This document shows, piece after piece, positions 23,211-30,296 of a stretch of 30,296 bases of DNA. Numbering within the stretch: the first letter of the stretch is position 1; each line of letters opens with the position of its first letter. Under the pieces are notes generated by a model, which saw only the letters and a program-made list of their open reading frames with translations, had not been told where the DNA came from and made no database searches. Origin of the DNA: JASHVB01 sp049522565 (GTDB lineage: Bacteria > Pseudomonadota > Alphaproteobacteria > Acetobacterales > Acetobacteraceae); the NCBI GenBank assembly GCA_049522565.1, contig JBEKNT010000021.1:1-30296 (forward strand), in the 5' to 3' direction. The position numbers and the translations under genes are program-made.

Positions 23211-24117
23211 GGATGCCTCGTCGCGTCAGCAGGGACACCAGGCCGTTGGGCAGGAACATCACCAACGCAACGATCAGCAGGCCGTAGATAAGCTGGAAAT
23301 ACTGCGGCACGGTGATGCCGATCGCATTATAGACCCCATACAGGATCCCCACGCCAAGCAAGGGACCGCTGAGCGTGGCGGGACCGCCGAACAGGGTGAA
23401 GACGGTGGCGAAAATCGAGATGCCGATGTCGAACGCGGTCTCCGGGTAGAACACCGAAATATGCCAGGCGAAGGCCCCGCCCATCAGGCCGGCGATGAGT
23501 GCCGACAACAGCCAGGCGATGGTGCGGCCATGCACGACGGACACCCCGGCCATCGCCGCGCTGACCGGATCCTCGCGGATCGCCTGCAACGCCAGGCCGA
23601 AGCGTGAGTTGCGCAGCCACACCACCAGCGCAAACGTCGCCGCCATGATCATCAGCGCGACGGCATACGACAGGCGCGGCGCGAACACGTCCGACAACGA
23701 TACGCCGTACGGTCCTTTGGTAACGTCTTCCAGCGACGGGTTGGAAATCACCTGATAGATCGCCTGCGCCGCCGCCAGGTTGGCGATGGCGAAATAGGCC
23801 CCGGACAACCGCAGCAACGGGATCAGCACCACCGCGACCACCAGCGCCGCCACGCCGCCCAGCGCGAGAGCAGCGAAGGGCGGAAAGTGCAGGTGCATCA
23901 CCGCCAGGGCAAACCCATAGGCGCCCGCACCGAAAAAGCCGACATAGCCGAACGGCAGGTAGCCGGTGAAGCCGTAGATGATGTTCAGCCCCTGGGCGAG
24001 CGTCAAGAACATGACGAAATTGAACAGCATCAGCTCGTTCGAATAGATCGACGGCAGGATCGCCATCAGCACGACCACGGCGCCGCCCAGCGAAAGCTCT
24101 GCCGCGGTCCTACGCAC
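23200..24117 (-). CDS. livM: branched-chain amino acid-type ABC permease LivM
   Basis: A 305-residue integral membrane permease with about eight to ten hydrophobic helices. The LivM family marks are G-L-N-I-I-Y-G-F-T-G-Y-L-P-F-G-Y-V near residue 43 and the cytoplasmic coupling segment S-R-F-G-L-A-L-Q-A-I-R-E-D-P-V-S-A near residue 170. The coupling segment docks on the ATPases. It forms the pore with the LivH-like protein. Its start overlaps the livH end by eight bases. The ligand cannot be fixed from the permease sequence. Confidence 0.93.
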   Translation of the reverse strand: MRRTAAELSLGGAVVVLMAILPSIYSNELMLFNFVMFLTLAQGLNIIYGFTGYLPFGYVGFFGAGAYGFALAVMHLHFPPFAALALGGVAALVVAVVLIPLLRLSGAYFAIANLAAAQAIYQVISNPSLEDVTKGPYGVSLSDVFAPRLSYAVALMIMAATFALVVWLRNSRFGLALQAIREDPVSAAMAGVSVVHGRTIAWLLSALIAGLMGGAFAWHISVFYPETAFDIGISIFATVFTLFGGPATLSGPLLGVGILYGVYNAIGITVPQYFQLIYGLLIVALVMFLPNGLVSLLTRRGIRVP

Positions 24118-24985
24118 GTCTGGTCTTCCGGCCGAGCAAACCCTCCGGACGGATCAGCAGCACGCCGATCAGCAGCAGGTTCGGCAGCAGTTCCGCCCAC
24201 GAGCTGAGATAGGTCTGCATCAGCATCAGCGACACCCCGTAGATCACCCCGCCCAGCACGGTGCCGAGCGGATTGCCCAACGTGCCGACGACGATCACTG
24301 CGAACGCTGCAACGTTGATCTGCACGCCGATCGAGGGCGTGACGCTGCCCAGCATGAATGGCGCGAACACCCCGGCGATGCCCGCCAGAGCAATGCCGAT
24401 CCCGAAGGCGATGGCCGAGACGCGATGCACGTCGATGCCGGTGGCCACCGCTTCGTCACGGTTGACCATCACCGCCCGCGTCAGCATGCCGAGCCGCGTG
24501 CGGTACAGATACAAATAGACCAGCCCGACCGCCACCGCGCTAACCGCGGCACCGAACACCCAGGCGCTCGGCAGTCGCTGGCCGAGGATGATGACCGGTC
24601 CGGTGCCGAGCACGCGGCCGGGGATCGAACGCTCGGTGGTGCCGAAGGCGATCGAGGTCAGCGCCTCGATCACTTGCGACAGGCCGAAGAACAGGATGAC
24701 CGACAGCATCTCGGAATCGCGCGCCAGCAACAGGCGCGGCACGATGACGTAGTAGATCGGCAAGCCGACCAGGAAGAACACCACGAGCACGGCGACCGCG
24801 GCCACCAAAGGATGCAGGCCGAGCAGGTAGAACAGGAAGTAGGCGGCAAACCCGCCCAACATCAGGAAGTCGCCATGCGCCAGGTTGACAATCCGCATGA
24901 CGCCGAAAATCAGGTTGAGGCCGAGCCCAACCAGAGTGAAGTAGAGGCCGAACACCAGCCCCGCGGCGATCGCACCGAACAGCAT
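24110..24985 (-). CDS. livH: branched-chain amino acid-type ABC permease LivH
   Basis: A 291-residue permease with about eight transmembrane segments. The family motif G-L-N-L-I-F-G-V-M-R-I-V-N-L-A-H-G-D-F lies near residues 22-40, and the coupling helix R-T-R-L-G-M-L-T-R-A-V-M-V-N-R-D-E-A near 165-182. It pairs with the LivM-like protein. It is separated from the binding-protein gene upstream by a 194-bp gap that holds a complex palindrome, while all later genes of the operon overlap; expression of the membrane part may therefore be set below that of the binding protein. Confidence 0.94.
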   Translation of the reverse strand: MLFGAIAAGLVFGLYFTLVGLGLNLIFGVMRIVNLAHGDFLMLGGFAAYFLFYLLGLHPLVAAVAVLVVFFLVGLPIYYVIVPRLLLARDSEMLSVILFFGLSQVIEALTSIAFGTTERSIPGRVLGTGPVIILGQRLPSAWVFGAAVSAVAVGLVYLYLYRTRLGMLTRAVMVNRDEAVATGIDVHRVSAIAFGIGIALAGIAGVFAPFMLGSVTPSIGVQINVAAFAVIVVGTLGNPLGTVLGGVIYGVSLMLMQTYLSSWAELLPNLLLIGVLLIRPEGLLGRKTRRA

Positions 24986-25042
24986 ATCGAAGTCAGGCCA
25001 GCGTTAGAAGGACGTCGGGGCGTGTGACGCACCGGCCCCCCA

Positions 25043-25153
25043 CGTCATGCCGGCGCAGGCCGGCATCCACGACTTTCCTTGCAGCGCGCAGACAAGTCGT
25101 GGATGCCGGCCGGAGCCTGCCACCGGGCGCTTGACCCGGTGGCCGGCATGACG
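25043..25153. repeat. nested palindromic repeat, family B, within the Liv operon
   Basis: The outer arms 25043-25053 and 25143-25153 (cgtcatgccgg/ccggcatgacg) are a perfect 11-bp match. They enclose two hairpins: 25059-25075/25094-25110, 17 bp perfect with an 18-base loop, and 25120-25127/25135-25142, 8 bp with a 7-base loop. The folded RNA would be a three-way junction. It lies between the binding-protein gene and livH on the transcribed strand, a place where such elements can stabilise the upstream message or reduce downstream expression. A degenerate relative lies at about 1270-1410. Confidence 0.8.
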
Positions 25154-25179
25154 AGGAAGCGGCTAGCAAAACGCTCACT

Positions 25180-26421
25180 TCACTTACCGAAGATCGGCTT
25201 GCCGTTCACCAGATCGGGCGGATAGACCACAACCAGCTTCAGGCCGCCCTTGCCATCGGCCTGCAATTGACCCAGCGGCGTGATCTCGCCTACCTGAGCG
25301 CCCATCTCGTTCACCGCGAAGCTGCCGTCGAGCGTCGTCAGCTTGCCCGACAGTGCAAACACGGCATTGTGGATCGCCATCTGGTCCAGGCTTTCGGTCG
25401 TGGCGAGCGTGCGCTCGATCACCAGACCCGTCATGTAGCCGTAGATCGCATTGGCACCGAATTCGACACCGGGCAGGTGCGCCTTGTCCCACATCGCATG
25501 GAATTGCTCGAGCGTCGGTCCAAAATTCGGCGCATAGTTATAAGCCGAAGGCGGCACATAGCTGAACACGTCGGTCAGCCCGCCAACCCCCACCGTCTTC
25601 GTCAGTTCATCCTGCTCTTCACCCGGATAGATGCCAAACACGAAGCGGAATTTCTGGCCCGAATCCTGCAAATTGCGGAAGAACGCAATGTCGTTGCCGG
25701 CGTAGCCGAGATGCAGCACCGCATCGGGGTTCTTCGCGGCGATGTTGTTGATCAGCACGGTGTAGTTGGATGTGGTGGTCGGCACGCCCTGGTCGTAGAC
25801 GATCTGCAGCTTGCCGGCGTCCTTGATGAAGCCGCGCACCGCGTTCGCCTGGGTGGTAGTGAAGTCGTTGGTGGCGTACAGGATCGCCACCGTCTTGATG
25901 CCCTCGGCCACGCCGGTGCTGTTCAGAAAGTCAGCGATATATTTCGGCCAGATGGTGGAAACCGGATCCGCCATCAACGCGATATAGGGATTGTCCGCGG
26001 TAAAAAACGTGCCGCCGGTGCCGGATACGTCGAACAGGAACACCTTGTGTTCCTTGGCGATCGGCACCGCCACGGAGGTCAGCACCGAGCCGGAGTCGGC
26101 GACCAGGAGATCGACCTTGTCCTGCGTGATGAGCTGGTTATACAGCGTTGCGGCGGTCGCCGTACTGCTCTGGTCGTCATAGCTGACCAGCTTGATCGGG
26201 ATCTTTTTGTTGAACGGCTTGACGAACACGCCGCCCGCGGCATTGGTCTGATCGACCCACATCTTAAGCGTGTAGTACACCGGCATCGAGATGCTGGCGA
26301 ACGGTCCGGAGCTGGCATAAAGGCTGCCGATTTTGATTTCGGACGGCGCCGTCTGTGCATGTGTGCCTCCGGCGAACGCGAATGGCAGGAGCGACAGCAA
26401 CAGCAGGATGCGCGACAACAT
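25180..26421 (-). CDS. ABC transporter substrate-binding protein, LivK-type (Leu/Ile/Val-binding family)
   Basis: A 413-residue periplasmic binding protein. The signal peptide is M-L-S-R-I-L-L-L-L-S-L-L-P-F-A-F-A-G with cleavage near H-A-Q (about 23). The mature protein starts with E-I-K-I-G-S-L-Y-A-S-S-G-P-F-A, the first strand and ligand loop of type I periplasmic binding proteins. The A-G-G-V segment, Y-D-D-Q-S-S and the later hinge strands also fit. There is no lipobox, so it is free in the periplasm. Family members bind branched-chain amino acids, amides, aromatic acids and others; pocket residues do not let me choose. It is the promoter-proximal gene of the five-gene importer operon. 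Confidence 0.9.
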   Translation of the reverse strand: MLSRILLLLSLLPFAFAGGTHAQTAPSEIKIGSLYASSGPFASISMPVYYTLKMWVDQTNAAGGVFVKPFNKKIPIKLVSYDDQSSTATAATLYNQLITQDKVDLLVADSGSVLTSVAVPIAKEHKVFLFDVSGTGGTFFTADNPYIALMADPVSTIWPKYIADFLNSTGVAEGIKTVAILYATNDFTTTQANAVRGFIKDAGKLQIVYDQGVPTTTSNYTVLINNIAAKNPDAVLHLGYAGNDIAFFRNLQDSGQKFRFVFGIYPGEEQDELTKTVGVGGLTDVFSYVPPSAYNYAPNFGPTLEQFHAMWDKAHLPGVEFGANAIYGYMTGLVIERTLATTESLDQMAIHNAVFALSGKLTTLDGSFAVNEMGAQVGEITPLGQLQADGKGGLKLVVVYPPDLVNGKPIFGK

Positions 26422-26500
26422 TCGACATTTCCCCCGGTGGATTGGTCAGGACGCGGGTCTTTCTGCCGGAAGTCCGGATTGGGGGCAATACCGTGCACCT

Positions 26501-26650
26501 CGCCCACGAAGTGGGAGAGGTCGAGGTGCGAAGCACCGAGGGGTGAGGGTGATCGGGTCGCCCCGCAGCAGAAGCGAATGTGCCGCCCAGATCACCCTCA
26601 CCCTCGCCGATCACGCGTCTCGCCCTTCCCCGATGCGCGGGAGAGGTTTG
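26501..26650. repeat. intergenic palindromic repeat, family A, entering the 3' end of a gene
   Basis: Arms 26541-26554 and 26590-26603 (gggtgagggtgatc/gatcaccctcaccc) match perfectly over 14 bp with a 35-base loop. They are flanked by gtgggagaggtcgaggtgcg on the left and a cgcgtctcg block plus gcgggagaggt on the right. The right half is similar to 66-113 at the window start. The stop codon of the minus-strand membrane protein gene (26598-26600) lies inside the right arm, so the element encodes the last residues of that protein. Confidence 0.75.
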
Positions 26651-27185
26651 CTCCTCGCAGAACAGTCGCCAATTGCAGCGCAACAAATCCACTCAACGTC
26701 GTTACACTGATCGCGTCGAGCCGCGCCATTGCTGCATTCTGCGCGTCACTTAAATGCATCAGGCCAACAAACGGAAACTCCGTCAGCCAAACCTGAGCGC
26801 CGAGCGCGGCGCCGATCAACAACAGCATCAGCCACCGCTCCTTGTCACGGAACAGCAGCGTCGCCAACACGATGCATGGCAGCAGAAACAATCCCACGGC
26901 AGACGCAGACCCCAACAGCGCCGAGCACCAAACCGTGTTCACGATGCCGATCGCCGGCAGAGCCGCACGGCCGGCGCAGCAATGCCGGCGCGACAACGCC
27001 GGCACGGACGCAAAGAACGGGCTTGCCAGCATTGTCAGCCATGCTCCGCTATGGTCCCAGCCGATCAGCGGCAACGCGTACAGCGGATAGAACGGACCGT
27101 TTCCCGCGACGACCAGCGCCACCAGGTTGGTCGCCGCAGTGGCCGGATCGGGATGCGCGGCATAGCGGCGCAGCCAGCCGGTCAT
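26598..27185 (-). CDS. hypothetical membrane protein, last gene of the lipid operon
   Basis: A 195-residue protein with about five hydrophobic segments (roughly 18-38, 45-60, 78-95, 97-115, 118-135, and a weaker one near 160-178). No family was recognised. It starts 2 bp after the CFA-synthase-like gene stop, so it is translated from the same transcript. Its final residues (about A-S-G-K-G-E-T-R-D-R-R-G) come from the palindromic repeat, suggesting that the original C-terminus was replaced or extended by insertion of the element. The function may relate to the lipid-modifying neighbours, but this is guilt by association only. Confidence 0.7.
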   Translation of the reverse strand: MTGWLRRYAAHPDPATAATNLVALVVAGNGPFYPLYALPLIGWDHSGAWLTMLASPFFASVPALSRRHCCAGRAALPAIGIVNTVWCSALLGSASAVGLFLLPCIVLATLLFRDKERWLMLLLIGAALGAQVWLTEFPFVGLMHLSDAQNAAMARLDAISVTTLSGFVALQLATVLRGANLSRASGKGETRDRRG

Positions 27186-27187
27186 GC

Positions 27188-28210
27188 TCAGCGCGGTCGC
27201 AGCGCGTAGTGGCTGATGCCCCACTCGGTTCCGTTGCGGGCAGCAAACAGCCCGGCAGTTGCCAGGAAGAACAGCCGCCAGCGACGCGCCCAAAGCGCCG
27301 CCCGATTGCCGTAAACGTCGCGCAGGACCACGCCGATCGCCGCAGCATTGGCGTCGAAGTTCTCCAGCCAGTGCTCTGCGGTGCGGCGATAATGCACGCC
27401 GCTCCAACGCCAGTCCGCTTCCACCACGAATCGCTCGTCCAGCTCCCAGATCAACCCATGGCTCGGCATTACGCCGCCGGTAAAGAAGTGCTGTGCGATC
27501 CAGTCGGCCTTGTCATCCCGATCGAAGCGGTATGGCATCGCCCGATGGCTGAACACATGCAGGAACAACAATCCCCGGCGATCCAGCCAGCCATGCACCC
27601 GCGCCAGCAAGGCCGGCCAGTTCGAGATGTGCTCAAACATCTCCACCGACACCACACGGTCGAACCGCGTATCCGCTTCGAACACGTTCATGTCGGCAGT
27701 CAGCACGCGCACGTTGTGCAGGCCGCGCCGCGCCGCCTCCGCCTCGATATGCGCGCGCTGTGGGCGCGAGTTGGACACCGCAACGATCTCCGACCGCGGG
27801 AATTGCTCTGCCATCCACAACGTCAGCGATCCCCAGCCACAGCCCAGTTCCAAAATCCGCTGCCCGTCTTGCAACCCGGCATGCGCCGCGGTCTGCGCCA
27901 GCGCACGCTCCTCCGCTGCGGCCAGGGTCGTCGCGCCATCGAACAGGCAACACGAGTATTTTCGCCGTGGCCCCAGGATGTGTGCGAAGAATGCCGGCGG
28001 CAGCTCATAGTGCTGTGCGTTGGCATCGTCCGGGTGCAGCGCGATCGGATACCCTGTCATCGCCGCCGCAAATGCGCGTTCCACCGAGCGATCGACCTGC
28101 TCCAGACGGCGGCTGGTGCGCTCCACCAGCAGCGCGATGCCGGCGCGAGTGATGCTGTCAGGCAATGGAACGCGTTCGACCGCTCGGGTCGCTGCTGCGA
28201 CAAGGTTCAT
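27188..28210 (-). CDS. cyclopropane-fatty-acyl-phospholipid synthase-like methyltransferase
   Basis: A 340-residue SAM-dependent enzyme of the CFA synthase family, which adds methylene or methyl groups to unsaturated acyl chains of phospholipids at the membrane surface. The Y-E-L-P-P-A-F-F substrate region and R-R-K-Y-S-C-C-L-F entry are followed by the SAM motif L-E-L-G-C-G-W-G-S-L-T, the conserved S-N-S-R-P-Q-R segment, V-E-M-F-E-H-I-S-N-W and F-F-T-G-G-V-M-P-S. It is shorter than E. coli Cfa (382) because the N-terminal domain is reduced. The ATG at 28210 overlaps the DUF1295 gene stop by four bases (ATGA). The exact lipid product (cyclopropane, methyl-branched or furan precursor) is unknown. 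Confidence 0.9.
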   Translation of the reverse strand: MNLVAAATRAVERVPLPDSITRAGIALLVERTSRRLEQVDRSVERAFAAAMTGYPIALHPDDANAQHYELPPAFFAHILGPRRKYSCCLFDGATTLAAAEERALAQTAAHAGLQDGQRILELGCGWGSLTLWMAEQFPRSEIVAVSNSRPQRAHIEAEAARRGLHNVRVLTADMNVFEADTRFDRVVSVEMFEHISNWPALLARVHGWLDRRGLLFLHVFSHRAMPYRFDRDDKADWIAQHFFTGGVMPSHGLIWELDERFVVEADWRWSGVHYRRTAEHWLENFDANAAAIGVVLRDVYGNRAALWARRWRLFFLATAGLFAARNGTEWGISHYALRPR

Positions 28211-29004
28211 GATGACCTCGCTGGAGGAAGCGGAATGAAGGCACTGACGCGCGCCTGGTACTCGCGATACGCCGCGCCGCGCGAGCGCAGCATCTGCTGC
28301 TCCAGCGGCGGCACGCCCGACACGTGCACCAGCAGCCAATACATGAATGCCGGTGCGGAAAGGGCCAGCCAGCCCCAGGCAAATTCACCCACCGGGTCGA
28401 TCGCAAGCAATGCATAGGCGACCCAGCCGAGCCATTCGAAAAAGTAGTTCGGATGGCGCGACCAACTCCACAGCCCAATGTCGCAAACCTGCCCCTGGTT
28501 GCCCGGATCCGCGCGGAATCGGCGCAGTTGCCGATCGGCCACCGCCTCGCCGGCAATCGCCACCAGCAGCACCGCCAACCCCGCGGTATCAAGCAGCGAC
28601 AGCGGCCGGGGATTGCGTGCGGCGAGCAACACGGACACTGCCAGCAGTGCCGCCGCGGCCGCCTGGATTTGCAGGAACCAGAACATGCGGCGTTGGAATG
28701 CATCGCCCCAATCGCGACGGAATTGCGCATAGCGGGCATCCTCTGCGCCATGCGTGGTGCGCGCGGCGATGTGCAGCCCGAGCCGCAACGACCACGCGGC
28801 GACCAGCACGGCGACCAGCAACTGCCGTGCTGTCGGCCCGACCGCGTGCAACGGCCATAAGGCATAGACCACGCCGGCCGCGCCGAGCGCAAAGCTCCAA
28901 ACGACGTCCACCCAGCCTGCATTATTCGTCTGCCGCTGCACGAGCCAGGCGATCGTCATGGCGATCGCCAGCCCCACCGACACGCCGATCACCAGCGCCA
29001 GCAT
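28207..29004 (-). CDS. DUF1295 family membrane protein (steroid 5-alpha-reductase-like fold)
   Basis: A 265-residue membrane protein with about seven hydrophobic segments. The family marks are the early N-N-A-G-W-V-D-V-V-W-S, R-L-G-L-H-I-A-A-R, and the C-terminal W-S-W-S-R-H-P-N-Y-F-F-E-W motif. That motif binds NADPH in related steroid 5-alpha-reductase/ICMT-like enzymes. It probably reduces or otherwise modifies a lipid double bond. In many proteobacteria this family is encoded beside CFA synthase-like enzymes, as here. The ATG at 29004 overlaps the esterase stop in TGATG, and its own stop overlaps the next start. Confidence 0.9.
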   Translation of the reverse strand: MLALVIGVSVGLAIAMTIAWLVQRQTNNAGWVDVVWSFALGAAGVVYALWPLHAVGPTARQLLVAVLVAAWSLRLGLHIAARTTHGAEDARYAQFRRDWGDAFQRRMFWFLQIQAAAAALLAVSVLLAARNPRPLSLLDTAGLAVLLVAIAGEAVADRQLRRFRADPGNQGQVCDIGLWSWSRHPNYFFEWLGWVAYALLAIDPVGEFAWGWLALSAPAFMYWLLVHVSGVPPLEQQMLRSRGAAYREYQARVSAFIPLPPARSS

Positions 29005-29867
29005 CAGCCGCCACACGGTCCGTGGTGCTCGACGAAACGCACGGCGGCCTCGCGTACGGGCGCCAGGAACCCCAGCGGTCGCGCGAACGCGGCGATCAGC
29101 GCCTTGTGACCGATGCCGAAATACAATTCGTCCCGCACATCGGCACCCGCGGCGCGCAGCCGTGCGGCGAGCCGCAGCGTGTTGCCGGGGTCCACCGTGT
29201 CGTCGTCGCGTCCCGCCAGCAGCAGCATCGGCGGCGCCTGCGGCGATACGTAGTTGATCGGCTGCGAGCGCGGCCGCTCCACTTCCGGACCAAAGATCGT
29301 CTTCAATTCGTCGTCGTGCAGTGGCAGGAAGTCGTATGGTCCCGCCAGGCCGATCACACCGCACACGTCGCGCGGCGGCGACAGATAAACCGACCGCAGA
29401 TAGGTGGAATCCAGCGCGAGCAATGTGGCGATCTGGCCGCCGGCCGAGTGGCCCATGAAGAACAGCCGATGCGGCTCACCGCCGAATTGCGCGATGGTCG
29501 AGCGCGTCCAGGCGACCGCCGCGGCGGCATCGTACATGAACGCGGGAAAGCGCACCTGCGGATACAGCCGGTAATCCGGGATCACCGTCAGCACGCCGCG
29601 CGCGGCCATCGCGGCGCCGACAAAACGATACATCGCCTTCGCACCGGAATCCCAGTTGCCGCCATAGAAGAACACCACAACCGGCGCCGGCGTTGCGGTC
29701 GGTCGCGGTGCATAGACATCCAGTGTTTGACGCGGACCGTCGCCATACGGGATGTCGCGAGTCACCGTGATGCCGTTGCGCGGCGCCAGCGCGTTCAGCA
29801 CCGCGGTCGGCGAGCAGGCTGCGACCAGCAACATCAGCAGGAGCGCCGCCGCATGGAAGCCCCGCAC
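29004..29867 (-). CDS. lipoprotein alpha/beta hydrolase (carboxylesterase type)
   Basis: A 287-residue esterase. The N-terminus has a lipoprotein signal with the lipobox L-V-A-A-C near residue 18, so it is probably anchored in a membrane facing the periplasm. The alpha/beta-hydrolase features are the oxyanion segment F-F-Y-G-G-N-W, the nucleophile elbow G-H-S-A-G-G, the acid region A-G-R-D-D-D-T-V-D, and the late histidine in G-I-G-H-K. The H-G-G-variant oxyanion motif places it with BD-FAE/hormone-sensitive-lipase-like enzymes acting on short acyl esters. The GTG start directly follows the cupin gene stop, with no gap. Confidence 0.88.
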   Translation of the reverse strand: MRGFHAAALLLMLLVAACSPTAVLNALAPRNGITVTRDIPYGDGPRQTLDVYAPRPTATPAPVVVFFYGGNWDSGAKAMYRFVGAAMAARGVLTVIPDYRLYPQVRFPAFMYDAAAAVAWTRSTIAQFGGEPHRLFFMGHSAGGQIATLLALDSTYLRSVYLSPPRDVCGVIGLAGPYDFLPLHDDELKTIFGPEVERPRSQPINYVSPQAPPMLLLAGRDDDTVDPGNTLRLAARLRAAGADVRDELYFGIGHKALIAAFARPLGFLAPVREAAVRFVEHHGPCGG

Positions 29868-30167
29868 TCAGACACCGACCAACGGTTGCACCAGCCGTGC
29901 CAGCCAGGTGTGCGCGCGCAGCCGCCCCGTGGTCGCGATCAGGCAGATGCACTCGGGACCAGGCGAGGCGACCGGCGTGTGCTCCAGCGCGGGATCGCCC
30001 TCGGCAATGTCGAAGGCATTGTAGTCGCCGGTCTCGTCGGCATAGCCACCTTGAAGGATGCAAGCCATTTCCTGGCCGGTATGGCCGTGGCCGGGCAGCG
30101 CCATGCCGGGTGCGACACGGATCAGATCCAGCCGGGTGCCGGAGGCGTCACGGCGCGCCAGCGGCAT
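29868..30167 (-). CDS. ChrR-like cupin domain protein
   Basis: A cupin barrel of about 99 residues from the ATG at 30165-30167. It resembles the C-terminal metal-binding cupin of the anti-sigma factor ChrR: R-V-A-P-G-M-A-L-P-G-H-G-H-T-G-Q-E, then L-Q-G-G-Y-A-D-E-T-G-D-Y, then H-T-P-V-A, and the closing C-I-C-L-I-A-T-T-G-R-L-R. The N-terminal zinc-binding anti-sigma domain is absent. The frame is open and protein-like upstream to about 30241 without any start codon, while an ATG at 30244 lies in another frame, so the real N-terminus may be disrupted (see findings). It is the first gene of the lipid operon and may sense redox state or a metal-bound ligand. Confidence 0.78.
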   Translation of the reverse strand: MPLARRDASGTRLDLIRVAPGMALPGHGHTGQEMACILQGGYADETGDYNAFDIAEGDPALEHTPVASPGPECICLIATTGRLRAHTWLARLVQPLVGV

Positions 30168-30244
30168 CAGCCGAATGCCAGGCCCTAGCCACCACCAACG
30201 GCCAGTCGCCAGCGCTTCCAGCGTGGTGGGGAAAGGCAGGGCAT

Positions 30245-30296
30245 GGGGAGAAAAATTCTCCCCCTCCCCTTGTGGGAGGGGGGCGGGGGGAGGGGT
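30245..30296. repeat. GC-rich hairpins at the window end
   Basis: Two adjacent inverted repeats: ggggagaa/ttctcccc at 30245-30252/30256-30263, and cccctccc/gggagggg at 30261-30268/30274-30281 with a 5-base loop, followed by a polyG-rich run. It looks like another dispersed intergenic repeat. It lies immediately before the ATG at 30244 of the minus strand, so it would enclose any ribosome binding site used there. Confidence 0.6.

Noticed and set aside
27186..27407. Upstream extension of the last membrane protein gene to 27407
   Set aside because: It overlaps the end of the CFA-like gene out of frame and is Arg-rich without hydrophobic pattern; the ATG at 27185, two bases after the previous stop, is the natural start.

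Overview
The window looks like chromosomal DNA of a high-GC Gram-negative alphaproteobacterium, most likely Acetobacteraceae or a relative. This is an inference from four things: the bamA-skp-lpxD-fabZ envelope operon, an aroK-aroB fusion divergent from xerD, a phosphoketolase, and GC-rich codon use with many palindromic intergenic repeats. No rRNA, tRNA, CRISPR array or intact insertion sequence was seen.

Layout. 1-2.8 kb: an enolase-superfamily enzyme of the mandelate racemase type; a proline-rich PEP-CTERM-like protein with a candidate FNR/FixK box upstream; and a TlpA-like thiol-disulfide protein. 2.8-8.0 kb (minus strand): bamA, skp, lpxD and fabZ, an outer-membrane assembly and lipid A/fatty acid operon without rseP or lpxA beside it in this window. 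8.3-9.0 kb: a glyoxalase II-like hydrolase. 9.05-11.1 kb: a small accessory patch with a decayed toxin-antitoxin pair, two hypothetical genes (one with a textbook alphaproteobacterial LexA box) and a GNAT-like protein. 11.2-15.7 kb: an HtrA-like protein that has lost all three catalytic residues, divergent from phosphoketolase, then a small membrane protein and an OsmC-family protein.

15.8-18.5 kb: the fused shikimate kinase/3-dehydroquinate synthase, divergent from a 47-residue membrane peptide and xerD. 18.7-20.2 kb: an HpaB-type flavin-dependent monooxygenase. 20.2-21.6 kb (minus): a Phd-VapC toxin-antitoxin module followed by an HTH gene whose natural ATG seems to have mutated to ATA, plus a membrane-protein remnant. 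21.8-26.4 kb (minus): a complete Liv-type ABC importer (binding protein, two permeases, two ATPases). 26.6-30.2 kb (minus): a tightly coupled operon of ChrR-like cupin, lipoprotein esterase, DUF1295 membrane protein, CFA-synthase-like methyltransferase and a membrane protein, which reads as a lipid-modification or stress cassette.

Two families of intergenic palindromic repeats recur through the window. One copy supplies the stop codon of a gene, and another sits between the binding-protein gene and the permease genes of the Liv operon. The observations most worth following are the pseudoprotease, the LexA- and FNR-type sites, the ATG-to-ATA start mutation, the decayed toxin-antitoxin relic and the terminal lipid operon with a possible frameshift in its first gene.
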